From Dyella silvatica (GTDB lineage Bacteria; Pseudomonadota; Gammaproteobacteria; Xanthomonadales; Rhodanobacteraceae): DNA of 38,329 nt. The DNA lies in contig NZ_JAPDPE010000042.1 in NCBI RefSeq assembly GCF_026283955.1, forward strand, positions 1 to 38,329. Reading direction: 5' to 3'. The position numbers and the translations under genes are program-made. Positions 1-8,423 of the stretch are shown here, piece after piece. The notes below the pieces were generated by a model that was given only the letters and a program-made list of their open reading frames with translations, made no database searches and was not told where the DNA came from. Numbering within the stretch: the first letter of the stretch is position 1; every line of letters begins with the position of its first letter.

Positions 1-669
1 CAGGGCAAACCATGCGCAAACCCAACGGCGCAGACGAGCGTATCGAAGCGCATCGCTGCTGCGATGACGAGTGAATAAAGAAGTCATAAGTTACGAGTCC
101 CGCTGCCTTGGGTTGCAGGCGAGTGGCCTGCGGTAGCAAATCCCATGCATCGCGCGGGCTTTAGAAAGCAGCGTTCAACCTTGCCGGTCCGGCAGGAAAA
201 TCAGGCGCAAACGCGCCCGTCCCAACGGCGGGAAGCACACAACGTGTAGAGACGAGCAGCCAGCACCGCAAGCGGATGCCATTGCATCTACCGTCGTAAG
301 TCGTCGCTTCTAATCTAAACCCCTAGCGAATGCGCCACCCCTGAAGCAGCTCATACCATCCGGGTACGGAGCCTCTCAACGTTCGCCAGAGGTGAGCATC
401 GCCATCGGCACCCGCAAGTCGCTGGGCGCATACGCTCACCTTCGGTCATACCGCTGACGAAGATGAAACGTCGATGGAGAGATACTCGCTCCCCGCCGTG
501 TTCACACTAAACACGGCGGAGAGCAAGCGAACTCCCCCTGAACGGCGGCGATCCTATGTCGAGTGTGACGGCGCGCACAATCTCACCGGCTTTCGCAATA
601 TTTCATTGAATTGCAAAAGCGCGCCGCAAGGGCGCATCGTGTCGCGGCCGCGGGCTTTCCGGCGAGCGC
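1..669. other. Gene-poor region, no supported CDS
   Basis: No reading frame here has convincing codon use, a ribosome binding site or a recognisable protein. An open frame from base 1 to the stop at 76-78 could be the tail of a gene lying outside the window, but its short peptide matches nothing I recognise. I looked for a tRNA T-arm, an IS end and a group II intron domain V and saw none. The only structured element is the hairpin at 488-524. The region lies downstream of the 3' end of the minus-strand response regulator gene, so part of it may be its 3' untranslated region. Confidence 0.5.
488..524. terminator. Strong hairpin, possible terminator of the response regulator gene
   Basis: A 15-bp inverted repeat with one mismatch (488-502 and 510-524) closes on a 7-base loop. 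It lies about 145 bp past the stop of the minus-strand response regulator gene. No T-run follows on either strand, so factor-independent termination is uncertain; it could instead stabilise a 3' end or be a repeat element. Confidence 0.4.
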
Positions 670-1371
670 TTAATCGACAGCCAGCATGTAGCCGATCCGC
701 CGCACCGCCGTCAGCTGCAGCTCCTGGCCGGTCTTCGCTACCACCTTGCGGCGCAACCGGTGAATCAGCATGTCCAGGCGACTTGGATCGAACTCTTCGA
801 TGTGGACGGCTAATTCGTCGATCAACACATCGCGGGCCACCGGCGCGCCCGCTGAGCCGATCAGGCGCTTGACGATTAACCGCTCGGCCATCGATAGCGC
901 CACCAATACGCCATTGGGCGCCAGCAAACGCCAGCCGCCGGCCTCCACCCGCCAGCCCAGCGCCGGGGCCGTCGCCACGCCGGGGCTGGCAGCGTCGATA
1001 CGGCGCGACAGGCTGTGCAGCGATGCGGCCACGACTTCCAGGTCGATCGGCTTGGTTAAATAGACGTCCGCACCTTCCTGCAAGCCGCGCACATGATCGG
1101 CGGTCGAGTCGAGACCGGTAAGCATGATGATGCCGATGTCCGACACACTGCGCAGGTGACGCGCCACGGTGAAGCCGTCTTCGTCGGGCAGGCGGATATC
1201 CAGCACCACTAGCCGATAGCGGTCGCCGACGATGGCACGATAAAGATCGGCGGCGGTGCCCACGCCGACTACATCGAAACCGAAGGCCCGCAGCCCCGGC
1301 ACCAATACCTGATCGCGAAGCTCCGCATCGTCTTCGGCAACAAGTACGCCGCGCCTGCCGTTGTCATCCAT
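670..1371 (-). CDS. OmpR/PhoB-type response regulator
   Basis: This 233-residue protein is a two-component response regulator. It has an N-terminal receiver domain (about residues 8-120) with the acidic pocket E13-D14-D15, phospho-acceptor D58 in VVLDIRLPDE, T85 and K107 (LTKP). A C-terminal winged-helix DNA-binding domain (about 150-233) contains the DMLIHRLRRKV recognition region. The open frame begins at 1419, but I chose the ATG at 1371: it follows a GGGAACG-like Shine-Dalgarno and gives the usual receiver start. It is transcribed divergently from a hybrid histidine kinase across a 195-bp gap, so that kinase is the obvious partner. The target genes cannot be read from the sequence. Confidence 0.92.
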   Translation of the reverse strand: MDDNGRRGVLVAEDDAELRDQVLVPGLRAFGFDVVGVGTAADLYRAIVGDRYRLVVLDIRLPDEDGFTVARHLRSVSDIGIIMLTGLDSTADHVRGLQEGADVYLTKPIDLEVVAASLHSLSRRIDAASPGVATAPALGWRVEAGGWRLLAPNGVLVALSMAERLIVKRLIGSAGAPVARDVLIDELAVHIEEFDPSRLDMLIHRLRRKVVAKTGQELQLTAVRRIGYMLAVD

Positions 1372-1524
1372 ACCGTTCCCTGCCCCCTGAGGCCATATTG
1401 CATGTGTGCGCCATGGCACCCCTGCTCAATAAGGCGCGAACTCTAGCAAATACCTGTGCCCTACCGTGTCGTTAGATCCATTGCCGGGCATCGGCACATG
1501 CGCCATCCTTCGCGCCGGCTCAGA

Positions 1525-1543
1525 CCTGATCCCTCGGATCAGG
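1525..1543. promoter_or_regulatory. Inverted repeat just upstream of the kinase start
   Basis: A perfect 8-bp inverted repeat (1525-1532 and 1536-1543, 3-base spacer) ends about 10 bp before the AAGGGGG ribosome binding site of the hybrid kinase. It lies in the divergent intergenic region shared with the response regulator. It may be an operator for autoregulation or an RNA hairpin affecting translation. This is inference from position and symmetry only. Confidence 0.35.
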
Positions 1544-1566
1544 CTAATCGTCAAGGGGGCATAGCC

Positions 1567-3342
1567 GTGTCACAGACCAGGCCACATTCCGTGGCGGGTG
1601 CGGCGGAATCGTCGCAGCGCTCGCTCAACCCGTTCCGCTGGCTTGCGCGCTGGTTGCGCAATGTACCGGTGGACGATCCGCTGGAATGGCGCAATGCGCC
1701 GATGTTGCAGATCTTGTTGCTGATTCTCGGCACGGCCTTTCCGCTGTCGATGATTCCACATTGGGCCACGCGCCATGGCGAAGCCATCGATTGGGCGGCG
1801 GAAATACGCAGTTTGTTTACCGTGATCCTGTTCTGGTTCTGCTTCTGGCTAGTACGCCGCGGCCGCTTCAAGCCGTCGGCCATACTTTTTATCTCAGGCA
1901 CCCTGGTACTTATATCGATTAGCTATAGGCATCACGGCCTGCAAGCCGAACTGGCGCTCCAGGCCACGCAGATCTACCCCATCGTGCTGGGTGGCTTGTT
2001 GCTCGGCCGGCGTGCGCTGTGGGCGATCACCGTGGGCATGCTGTGCATCCTCGGCATGGGCGCGCTGGTCGATAATTTCGAAGGCGACCACGACACCGCT
2101 ATGGCGGTGATCAACTTCATCCGCTGCGGGCTTGGCTTTGTGATCGTCGCGGTGATCCTGGATCGCTCGGTGTCCGCGTTGCGCGAAACCCTGGCCCTGG
2201 CCAACCTGCGCGGTGAAGACTTGCTGCGCACACAAAAAACCTTGCAGCAGGAAATCCAGGAAAAAGAACGCTCGCAAGCACAGCTCATCCAGGCACAGAA
2301 AGTTGAAGCGGTCGGGCGCGTGTCCAGCGGCATCGCCCACGATTTCAACAATATTCTCGGTGTCATCATGGGTTATGCGAGCCGACCCGACGCCAGCGAA
2401 AGCCTGCCCGTGGCCAATGATTCACTGGATGGCATCAAGCTGGCAGCGCAGCGCGGTGCCATGGCGATCCGGCGCATTCTCAGTCTGGGGCGTAGCGAGA
2501 ACAGCGTGCGCGAAGTCGTGGATGTCCGTACGGTGATCGGCGACATGCTGCCATTGATCCAGCAAATCTTCGGCAAGCGCGTGGTACTGCATACCGAGCT
2601 GACCGACGAGGCGTTGCCGGTAAAGCTGGATCGCAGCGAGTTCGAGCTGACCATGTTGAACATCGCCACCAACGCGCGCGACGCCATGCCCGACGGTGGC
2701 GTATTCACCATCGCGGCGAGCGCGGAAGACGGTCATGTACTGATGACCCTGGCCGACAACGGCCTGGGCATGAATAGCGAAACGCGCGAGCGGCTATTCG
2801 ATTTGTTCTACACCACCAAGCCGGAAGGCCTTGGCTCCGGCATCGGCCTGGCCGTAGTCAAGCGTTTCGTTGACGACGCCGGCGGCCGCATCGATGTGCG
2901 TAGCGAGGCGGAGCGTGGCACCTCGTTCCGCATCCAGCTTCCGCTTTCCAGCGCACACGATGAGAGCGCGCCGGTCGTATCCATCCATGGCATGCATATC
3001 TTGCTGGTCGAGGACGACGAAGCGCTGCGCGACTTGCTTGCCGATGCGCTGCATGCCGCCGGTGCCAGCGTGCTTGCCGCAGGCAGCGGTAAGCAAGCGA
3101 TCAAACTGGCCCGTCAGGCCGAGCGGCTGGACGTGCTGGTCAGCGACTTCCATCTGCCCGACGCCACTGGCAACGATGTGCTGCAACACGTCACCACCCT
3201 GCATCCCAATGTGCGCTGCCTGATCATCTCGGCCAATGAAAACCTGGCCGCGATACAGCCGATTGCCGGACAAACCACACAAGTACTGGCCAAGCCCTTT
3301 GCACCGTCGCGCCTGGTCGAAGTGGTAGGCGGCAAGGCGTGA
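1567..3342 (+). CDS. Membrane hybrid sensor histidine kinase/response regulator
   Basis: A 591-residue inner-membrane sensor kinase. Five or six membrane segments (about residues 45-200, MASE-like but not recognised as a named sensor) are followed by a short coiled coil (about 205-245). The HisKA domain has the H-box GIAHDFNNI with H258. The HATPase domain carries an N-box near 365-373 (NIATNARDAM), G1 ADNGLGM (396-402) and G2 GLGSGIGL. A C-terminal receiver follows (about 477-590), with acceptor D527 and K577. The open frame extends to a GTG at 1456, but the GTG at 1567 has a strong AAGGGGG site 7 bases upstream and is preferred. The H-box and attached receiver resemble NtrB-like hybrid kinases. 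Phosphate could pass to its own receiver and to the divergent OmpR-type regulator. No ligand is apparent. Confidence 0.92.
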   Translation: MSQTRPHSVAGAAESSQRSLNPFRWLARWLRNVPVDDPLEWRNAPMLQILLLILGTAFPLSMIPHWATRHGEAIDWAAEIRSLFTVILFWFCFWLVRRGRFKPSAILFISGTLVLISISYRHHGLQAELALQATQIYPIVLGGLLLGRRALWAITVGMLCILGMGALVDNFEGDHDTAMAVINFIRCGLGFVIVAVILDRSVSALRETLALANLRGEDLLRTQKTLQQEIQEKERSQAQLIQAQKVEAVGRVSSGIAHDFNNILGVIMGYASRPDASESLPVANDSLDGIKLAAQRGAMAIRRILSLGRSENSVREVVDVRTVIGDMLPLIQQIFGKRVVLHTELTDEALPVKLDRSEFELTMLNIATNARDAMPDGGVFTIAASAEDGHVLMTLADNGLGMNSETRERLFDLFYTTKPEGLGSGIGLAVVKRFVDDAGGRIDVRSEAERGTSFRIQLPLSSAHDESAPVVSIHGMHILLVEDDEALRDLLADALHAAGASVLAAGSGKQAIKLARQAERLDVLVSDFHLPDATGNDVLQHVTTLHPNVRCLIISANENLAAIQPIAGQTTQVLAKPFAPSRLVEVVGGKA

Positions 3343-3353
3343 ATACCGATCCA

Positions 3354-3377
3354 CGCCAGCCGTATTCCCGGCTGGCG
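3354..3377 (+). terminator. Terminator-like hairpin between kinase and GNAT genes
   Basis: A perfect 9-bp GC-rich stem (3354-3362 and 3369-3377) with a 6-base loop is followed by the T-rich ATCTTATCTTG. It begins 12 bases after the kinase stop and ends shortly before the GNAT ribosome binding site. It probably ends or attenuates the kinase transcript. Confidence 0.55.
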
Positions 3378-3402
3378 ATCTTATCTTGCGGAGATTTGTG
3401 CA

Positions 3403-3828
3403 GTGAAATGGATATTTGAACAGGACAACGTTGACTGGGCCGAGCTGACGAATCTTTATCGAATCGCCCCGCTCGGCGAAAAAAATCCCGATGCGCTGAA
3501 GATCACCTTCGGCAACAGCAGGTACAAATGTTTCGTGTACCAGCATGACAAACTGATCGGCGTAGGTCGGGCGATGGCCGATGGCTTCGATTGTTCCTAC
3601 ATCTGCGATATCGCCATCCATCCCGATGCCCAAGGCCTCGGGGTGGGCAAGGCGATCGTCACCCGGCTCAAAGAGTTATCTGCCGGACACCGAAAAATCA
3701 TCCTCTTTGCCAACCCTGGCAAGGAGGGCTTTTATCTCAAGCTGGGTTTTAAGCGCATGCGTACGGCGATGGCGATCTTCGAGAATCAGGAGCACGCGCT
3801 GCAATCGGGTCTGCTTTACGACGAATGA
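3403..3828 (+). CDS. GNAT-family N-acetyltransferase
   Basis: A 141-residue single-domain GNAT protein, predicted to transfer an acetyl group from acetyl-CoA to an unknown amine. Strand beta-4 and motif A are clear: CDIAIHPDAQGLGVGKAIV, with the Q/GxGxG/K pyrophosphate-binding loop near residues 78-86. A late FYLKLGF segment is typical of motif B. The start is a GTG at 3403 with GCGGAG about 9 bases upstream. The length is normal for a small cytoplasmic GNAT. It follows the hybrid kinase but is separated by a terminator-like hairpin, so co-transcription is doubtful. The acceptor substrate cannot be predicted. Confidence 0.85.
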   Translation: MKWIFEQDNVDWAELTNLYRIAPLGEKNPDALKITFGNSRYKCFVYQHDKLIGVGRAMADGFDCSYICDIAIHPDAQGLGVGKAIVTRLKELSAGHRKIILFANPGKEGFYLKLGFKRMRTAMAIFENQEHALQSGLLYDE

Positions 3829-3854
3829 CCGCAAGCCGTGAACCGAATCCGCGG

Positions 3855-5231
3855 CTAGGGCACGCGGACTTCGCGCCGCGCCGGTGGCATGCCGTCGGCA
3901 TAGAAATCCAAAGCACTGACCGCGCCGTGTGCATCGCGAATGATCTTGATGTAGTCGGTACCGTCGCCCGGGAAAAACAGCACATCGTCTTTTGCCGCCG
4001 CCAAGGCGCGCTTGGGACCGCCCTCGCGCTGCATCGTCAGCCTACCGTTCTCCACCGAGATCGTGCGCATCGCGGTGGGGCCGATGCGATAGCTGCCACT
4101 CAATGCCTGCAAGTCTTGCGCGCTGCCGGTCACCGGCTGTAATTCGGCATACGGCCGCCCCATGGCCAGCGCACCGAGCCGATGCGCCAACGAACGCGGG
4201 TTCGGCGATCCGGCATCCGTATTGGCAAGTACCACCACGGTGATGTGATGCCTGGGGAAATACGTCAGCTGCGATGCGAAACCTTCGATGCCACCGTTAT
4301 GTTCCAGCACCGGCTCGCCGCGCACCGTGCCCAGCATCAAGCCATAGCCATAGGGAACGCGGTCGCCCTGGGCTGTCGCTTTGGCGCTGGACATGTCTCG
4401 GTAAAGCGCAGGCGGCAAGGCGCGGCCCGTGGCCAGCGCGCGCATCCAGTGAAACAAATCGTCCACGGTCGAAGTCAACGCGCCCGCCGCACTCGGCCCG
4501 CTGATGCTGACAAAAGGCGCCAGCACGACATGACCATGCTCATCCTGGCTATAGCCGCTAACGCGCCCCGATACCACGGCCTGGTCGGGGTGGTACGCGG
4601 TATGGGTCAGCCCTAGCGGCTGGGTCAGCTGTTCGCGGATGACTTCGTGCCACGGCTGCCCGGTGACTTTCTCAAGCACCGCGCCCAGCAACATATAACC
4701 AGAGTTGCTGTAGGCCCAGGCGGCGCCCGGCGGGAAATCCGGCGCGTGTGCCGCAATCAGTTTGACCAGCGACGCGGTGTCCTGCGGCTTGGCCGGGTCG
4801 GCTTCCCAGGCGTCACTCACACCGGAGGTGTGGCTGAGCAGCTCGGCCAGGGTGATATGACGGCCATCGGGGTAATCCGGCAGAAATTTCGACAGCGGAT
4901 CGTTCAATGACAGCTTGCCCGCCGCACTCAGCTTTAATACGGCGGCGGCGGTAAAGGTCTTGCTAATTGAACCGATGCGAAAAACCTGTTGCGGCGACAG
5001 CGCAACATCCAGCTCGATGCTGGCGCGGCCACGTGCCTGGCGGTAAATCACCTGGTCGTCCCGCGCGATCAGCACACTGGCACCCGGTACCTCGGCAGCG
5101 ATGCTTTGCGCCAGGATCGCGTCCGCCTTTTTCGCCAGCGCGGTATCGTCTTGCGGGTCAGCGGCGGCCTGCAGCGAGAGCAGGGCGAGTGCAAGGCCAG
5201 CCATCCACGTCCGAGTCATGCATCGATCCAT
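3855..5231 (-). CDS. Secreted serine hydrolase, beta-lactamase/class C PBP family
   Basis: A 458-residue SxxK hydrolase with an N-terminal signal peptide (hydrophobic core about residues 9-21, cleavage near AAA-DP). The catalytic motifs are SISK (S88-K91), the second-motif tyrosine in YSN (174-176) and HNG (311-313), the class C counterpart of KTG. A C-terminal lipocalin-like tail (about 375-458) is common in this family. Activity could be that of an esterase, a D-aminopeptidase or a carboxypeptidase; true cephalosporinase function is not implied. The start could instead be the ATG at 5219, giving a tighter signal peptide. It is the seventh minus-strand gene after the lipid operon but is separated by 110 bp and a long inverted repeat, so it is probably a separate unit. 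Confidence 0.88.
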   Translation of the reverse strand: MDRCMTRTWMAGLALALLSLQAAADPQDDTALAKKADAILAQSIAAEVPGASVLIARDDQVIYRQARGRASIELDVALSPQQVFRIGSISKTFTAAAVLKLSAAGKLSLNDPLSKFLPDYPDGRHITLAELLSHTSGVSDAWEADPAKPQDTASLVKLIAAHAPDFPPGAAWAYSNSGYMLLGAVLEKVTGQPWHEVIREQLTQPLGLTHTAYHPDQAVVSGRVSGYSQDEHGHVVLAPFVSISGPSAAGALTSTVDDLFHWMRALATGRALPPALYRDMSSAKATAQGDRVPYGYGLMLGTVRGEPVLEHNGGIEGFASQLTYFPRHHITVVVLANTDAGSPNPRSLAHRLGALAMGRPYAELQPVTGSAQDLQALSGSYRIGPTAMRTISVENGRLTMQREGGPKRALAAAKDDVLFFPGDGTDYIKIIRDAHGAVSALDFYADGMPPARREVRVP

Positions 5232-5246
5232 CGCAGCGGCGCCTGG

Positions 5247-5307
5247 GCGCGGGTAGCCGGCATTATTGCAGCACCCCTGCTAAACGCACATAGCCGGCTA
5301 CCCGCGC
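5247..5307. terminator. Long inverted repeat between lipid operon and serine hydrolase
   Basis: Two perfect 15-bp arms (5247-5261 and 5293-5307) are separated by 31 bases. They lie between the 3' end of the hydroxylase gene and the 5' end of the serine hydrolase gene on the minus strand. The structure could end operon transcription or protect its 3' end. No T-run follows, and I saw no second copy in the window, so a REP-type repeat is possible but unproven. Confidence 0.45.
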
Positions 5308-5341
5308 GAGCATGGGCCCTGCCGTACGACCGGCCGATGCT

Positions 5342-6472
5342 CTAGACATCCGTCGCCGAACTGGCGCTTTGCAGCCGATACGGTTTGGCGAACATCCAGC
5401 CCAGGCTCATCAAGCCATGCAAGGCCAACAAGATCAGCGGCAGGCAACCCCAGGGCTGGCGCAGCCCATACCAGCCGATCATCACCAGCGGCGACGCCAT
5501 CGTCAGCGCCGACCAAGCCATCACGCCCCAGCGCCGTCCATCCGAAATGCCGCCCAGGGCAAGCGTCGATAAAAAGATCAGCGCGAACAGACTCAGTTGT
5601 GCCGACCCTTGCCATGTGCCCTGCCGATGCACGTAGTAGATCACCGCGCCGAACAGAAACAGACCACCCAGGGCAATCCACGGCTGCGGCATGGCTGGCC
5701 GGGTTATGCCGGCCAGTGCGGGCTGTCGCCATTTCAGCAAACGCAGCAGCGGCAGATTGTTCGCCCAGAACGGGTTATGCGTCGGCACGCTGTCTTCGAC
5801 GCCATAGTGAATCGGCACGCCGGGGAGCTCGCGCTGAAACGTGCCGAACAGCTTGTCCCAGATCAGCAAGGTACCGCTGAAATTCTTGTCGATGTACTCC
5901 GGGTTGAGGCCATGATGCACGCGATGATGCAGTGGCGTCACCATGAACTTGTCCAGCCAGCCCGAGCTGCGCAGCGTGCCGCAATGGTTGTAGAACTGAA
6001 TCGAGTAATGCAGCGAGGACACTACGATAAACACGTTTAGCGGTACCCCGATCACCGCCAGTACGGCAAAGAAGGGTATCGACGTCAGCGAGGAATACCA
6101 GGAGTTGCGAATGCCTAGCGACAGATTGAAATGTTCGCCCTCGTGATGCACCACGTGCACCGCCCACATCAGCGGAATCTTGTGATGCAGCCGATGCAAC
6201 CAGTAAAAGCAGAAATCCCAGGCGAAGAACGCGAACACCCAGACCAGCGCGGGATGCCAATGCTCGGCCCAGTGCAAGCTGAAATGGCTAAGCACGAAGG
6301 CGAATACGGCCACCTCGACGCCACGGAAAAACCACAGCAGGATGTGCCCCGAATTCAAGTTGAAAATCACATCGCTCCATGGCGTGTGCTCGCCTCGAAT
6401 GCGCTTGAGTAATAGCGCATCGGCGAACACCAGCAGCAACATCAGCAGCAGGGGAATGGCGAGTGCGTTCAT
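5342..6472 (-). CDS. Fatty acid hydroxylase/sterol desaturase family membrane protein
   Basis: A 376-residue integral membrane di-iron enzyme. The histidine clusters of the superfamily are visible in order: HRLHH (93-97), HVVHHEGEHFN (106-116), a lone H163 and HHRVHHG (182-188). Hydrophobic helices flank them, and about 130 extra C-terminal residues form three or four more helices. Such enzymes use oxygen to hydroxylate or desaturate lipids; the substrate here is unknown. The open frame extends to 6763, but the ATG at 6472 is the right start: it overlaps the PAP2 stop as ATGA and removes a hydrophilic stretch that is only the PAP2 gene read out of frame. It is the last gene of the six-gene operon and probably performs a late lipid modification. 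Confidence 0.88.
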   Translation of the reverse strand: MNALAIPLLLMLLLVFADALLLKRIRGEHTPWSDVIFNLNSGHILLWFFRGVEVAVFAFVLSHFSLHWAEHWHPALVWVFAFFAWDFCFYWLHRLHHKIPLMWAVHVVHHEGEHFNLSLGIRNSWYSSLTSIPFFAVLAVIGVPLNVFIVVSSLHYSIQFYNHCGTLRSSGWLDKFMVTPLHHRVHHGLNPEYIDKNFSGTLLIWDKLFGTFQRELPGVPIHYGVEDSVPTHNPFWANNLPLLRLLKWRQPALAGITRPAMPQPWIALGGLFLFGAVIYYVHRQGTWQGSAQLSLFALIFLSTLALGGISDGRRWGVMAWSALTMASPLVMIGWYGLRQPWGCLPLILLALHGLMSLGWMFAKPYRLQSASSATDV

Positions 6473-7134
6473 GGCGGCGGACTCTGCGTGGAGATCGTAT
6501 GAGCTGTAACAGCGTTGCAGGATGCCGCCGTCGAAGCCGACGTCGTGGGTCGGCTGCATAGGCGGTAACTGAGATAGCCGCAGATCAGGCCCAGCAGCAT
6601 GCCTGCGGATAGATCGGCCGATAGATGGCGGCGCGTCTGCACGGTGGCATAGGCAATACCCAGCCCCCACAGCAACGCCAGCAAGGAACGCCACGGACGC
6701 TTGCGATCCAGCAATGCCCAGGCGCACAGCAAGGTCAACGCGCCATGCAGCGAGGGCAGACAATTCTGTGTGGTGTCACCAGCCGCCAACAGCCGCATCG
6801 CCATATCACTGGCAGAGTGGCCGACTATTGGCGGAAACATCAAGGTGGTCGGCCACAGCATGAAAACCACCATGCAAATCGCCGCGCACAGCTGCATCGC
6901 TCGGGTAAGCCATGGCAGCTGGCGCAGCTCGATGCTGGCGTAGGTCAGCGGGATCAGCACAAAGAACGAGAGATAAAGCCAAACACCATGCGGGTTGTAA
7001 GGCATCATCCGATCCAGCGCGGACTCCTGCAGCACCACGCCTTGGCGCTGCAAAATACTCGAGCTGCCATAGACCAGGCCCACCGCGCCCCAGCCCAGCG
7101 CTATCGCACGCATGCGTTGCAGATAGGTCTTCAT
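6469..7134 (-). CDS. PAP2-family membrane phosphatase or phosphotransferase
   Basis: A 221-residue protein with about five membrane helices. It carries PAP2 motif C2, LPSLHG (126-131), and a motif C3 variant TRRHLSAD (167-174), whose histidine and aspartate are the expected catalytic pair. The usual upstream KxxxxxxRP motif is not evident, which fits the PAP2_3/inositolphosphotransferase-like branch rather than classical phosphatidate phosphatases. It may dephosphorylate a lipid phosphate or transfer a phospho-headgroup. It overlaps by 4 bases with both neighbours (adenylate-forming enzyme upstream, hydroxylase downstream), so it is translationally coupled within the operon. The substrate is an inference from context only. 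Confidence 0.82.
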   Translation of the reverse strand: MKTYLQRMRAIALGWGAVGLVYGSSSILQRQGVVLQESALDRMMPYNPHGVWLYLSFFVLIPLTYASIELRQLPWLTRAMQLCAAICMVVFMLWPTTLMFPPIVGHSASDMAMRLLAAGDTTQNCLPSLHGALTLLCAWALLDRKRPWRSLLALLWGLGIAYATVQTRRHLSADLSAGMLLGLICGYLSYRLCSRPTTSASTAASCNAVTAHTISTQSPPP

Positions 7135-8423
7135 ATGGCGGCGTAGCTACGCAGGATGCGGCGGCGCTTTGCCGTAAAAGGGGTGGCTGTCATATCGGTG
7201 GACAAGATCCAATGCAGTTGCGCCACGTCCACACCCAGACGCTCGAATACGTTCATTAAATGAGCCCGGCACGCATGCAAGGTAGGCAGGTCGGTATTGG
7301 CATGCAGGGTCAGCGTGTCTGCCGCGGTTTGCAGCAGACGGTAATCGGCGGCGGCCGGTAGCATTTGCGCCAGCGCTCGTGCGCACACGTCCGCGAAGAT
7401 CGTCAACGGGCCAGTCGCAAGTCTGCCGGGCAGCAACAGCATGTCGTCACAACGGCCTTCGATGCGCTCGATCGCCATGGCGTGACTACCGCACGGGCAA
7501 GCCTCGCTGCGTTTTACCAGGATATCGTCGAGGCGATAACGAACAATCGGCTGGGTCGAACGGGTGAAGTCGGTAATGATCGGCACAAAACGCAGGTCGT
7601 CGATCCACTCCGGCTCCACATAAAGCACATCTTCGTTGAGATGCATCACGCCATGCGCGCAGGTGGCGCCGAGAAAGCCCTCGGTCGCCTGATACACCTC
7701 ATGCACTTGATCGAAGACGCGCAGCAGCAGGGCCCGATCGATCGGATCGAGCACTTCGGCCGCGGCAATCACCCGCCTGGGCCGCGCGGTCATGCGCCCA
7801 TCCAGGGTCGCCAAGGCCAGCTCACGCAGCACCTGCGCAGGCGCCACCACGATAGTCGGCGCGCTGGCATTGAGTTGCCGCAGCAGCTGTTCGAACGGCG
7901 AGAACAAATCGAAAAACTGAAACGACAGCCAGGGATTGTCCACCGAGGTATAGAGATTGCTGTTCGCGCGCAGAAACAACGCCACGCGCTCGCGCTGCAA
8001 CAAGCCGGCGGGCAGCAACTTGGCCAGCATCACGCCTGCCCAGGCCGCGCGCTCCTCCGGGCTGACGACGAATACGCCGCGCCCGCCCGAGGTACCCGAG
8101 GAAAGGCCGACGCTGAAACGGCCGATGGTCGGGCTGAAATCGCGCGAACTCTCCGCTTTCAAAGCACAGGCCAGCACCTCATCCAGATGTAGGCCGGCCG
8201 TGTTCATGCGATCGAACTGCGCCATCATCACCGCCTTATTCATCAGCGGCCAGGCCGACAACGGCTGGTGCTGCATGGCGCGAAAGTACGGGCTACGAGA
8301 AAGCACGCGATCGGCAAACCGGCGCAGCTTGCGTGCCTGGTACTGCTCCAGCGCGGCGCGACTGGCAAAGCGCCGTCGCCGGCTACCGACATAAGCCCAC
8401 CATAGGCGCAGCAAACGCATCAC
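7131..8423 (-). CDS. Adenylate-forming enzyme, F390 synthetase/PaaK-like clade
   Basis: A 430-residue enzyme of the ANL superfamily, closest in layout to phenylacetate-CoA ligase, CapK and 'F390 synthetase-related' proteins. Visible motifs are the ATP-phosphate loop SSGTSGGRG (108-116), the A5-like YQATEG (244-249), the ATP ribose-binding YRLDD (296-300), CPCGS (309-313) and EGRCDD (322-327). The basic C-terminus may supply the catalytic lysine. It should activate a carboxylate as an acyl-adenylate and may pass it to CoA, a carrier, or an internal hydroxyl as OleC does. It is much shorter than OleC-type ligases. It sits mid-operon with 4-base overlaps on both sides. The acyl substrate is unknown. 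Confidence 0.85.
   Translation of the reverse strand: MMRLLRLWWAYVGSRRRRFASRAALEQYQARKLRRFADRVLSRSPYFRAMQHQPLSAWPLMNKAVMMAQFDRMNTAGLHLDEVLACALKAESSRDFSPTIGRFSVGLSSGTSGGRGVFVVSPEERAAWAGVMLAKLLPAGLLQRERVALFLRANSNLYTSVDNPWLSFQFFDLFSPFEQLLRQLNASAPTIVVAPAQVLRELALATLDGRMTARPRRVIAAAEVLDPIDRALLLRVFDQVHEVYQATEGFLGATCAHGVMHLNEDVLYVEPEWIDDLRFVPIITDFTRSTQPIVRYRLDDILVKRSEACPCGSHAMAIERIEGRCDDMLLLPGRLATGPLTIFADVCARALAQMLPAAADYRLLQTAADTLTLHANTDLPTLHACRAHLMNVFERLGVDVAQLHWILSTDMTATPFTAKRRRILRSYAAI

Noticed and set aside
1-470. Possible group II intron or tRNA remnant
   Set aside because: I found no domain V hairpin, no reverse transcriptase frame and no T-arm or CCA-type structure.
2794-3633. A 279-codon minus-strand ORF over the kinase 3' end
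   Set aside because: It is antisense to the kinase ATPase and receiver domains and to the GNAT start, and has no recognisable domain.
6473-6763. N-terminal extension of the hydroxylase frame
   Set aside because: It is the PAP2 gene read in another frame. The ATGA overlap at 6469-6472 gives the natural start.
7365-8192. A 275-codon plus-strand ORF
   Set aside because: It is antisense to the adenylate-forming enzyme gene, is rich in Arg, His and Gln from the opposite-strand codon pattern, and matches no domain.
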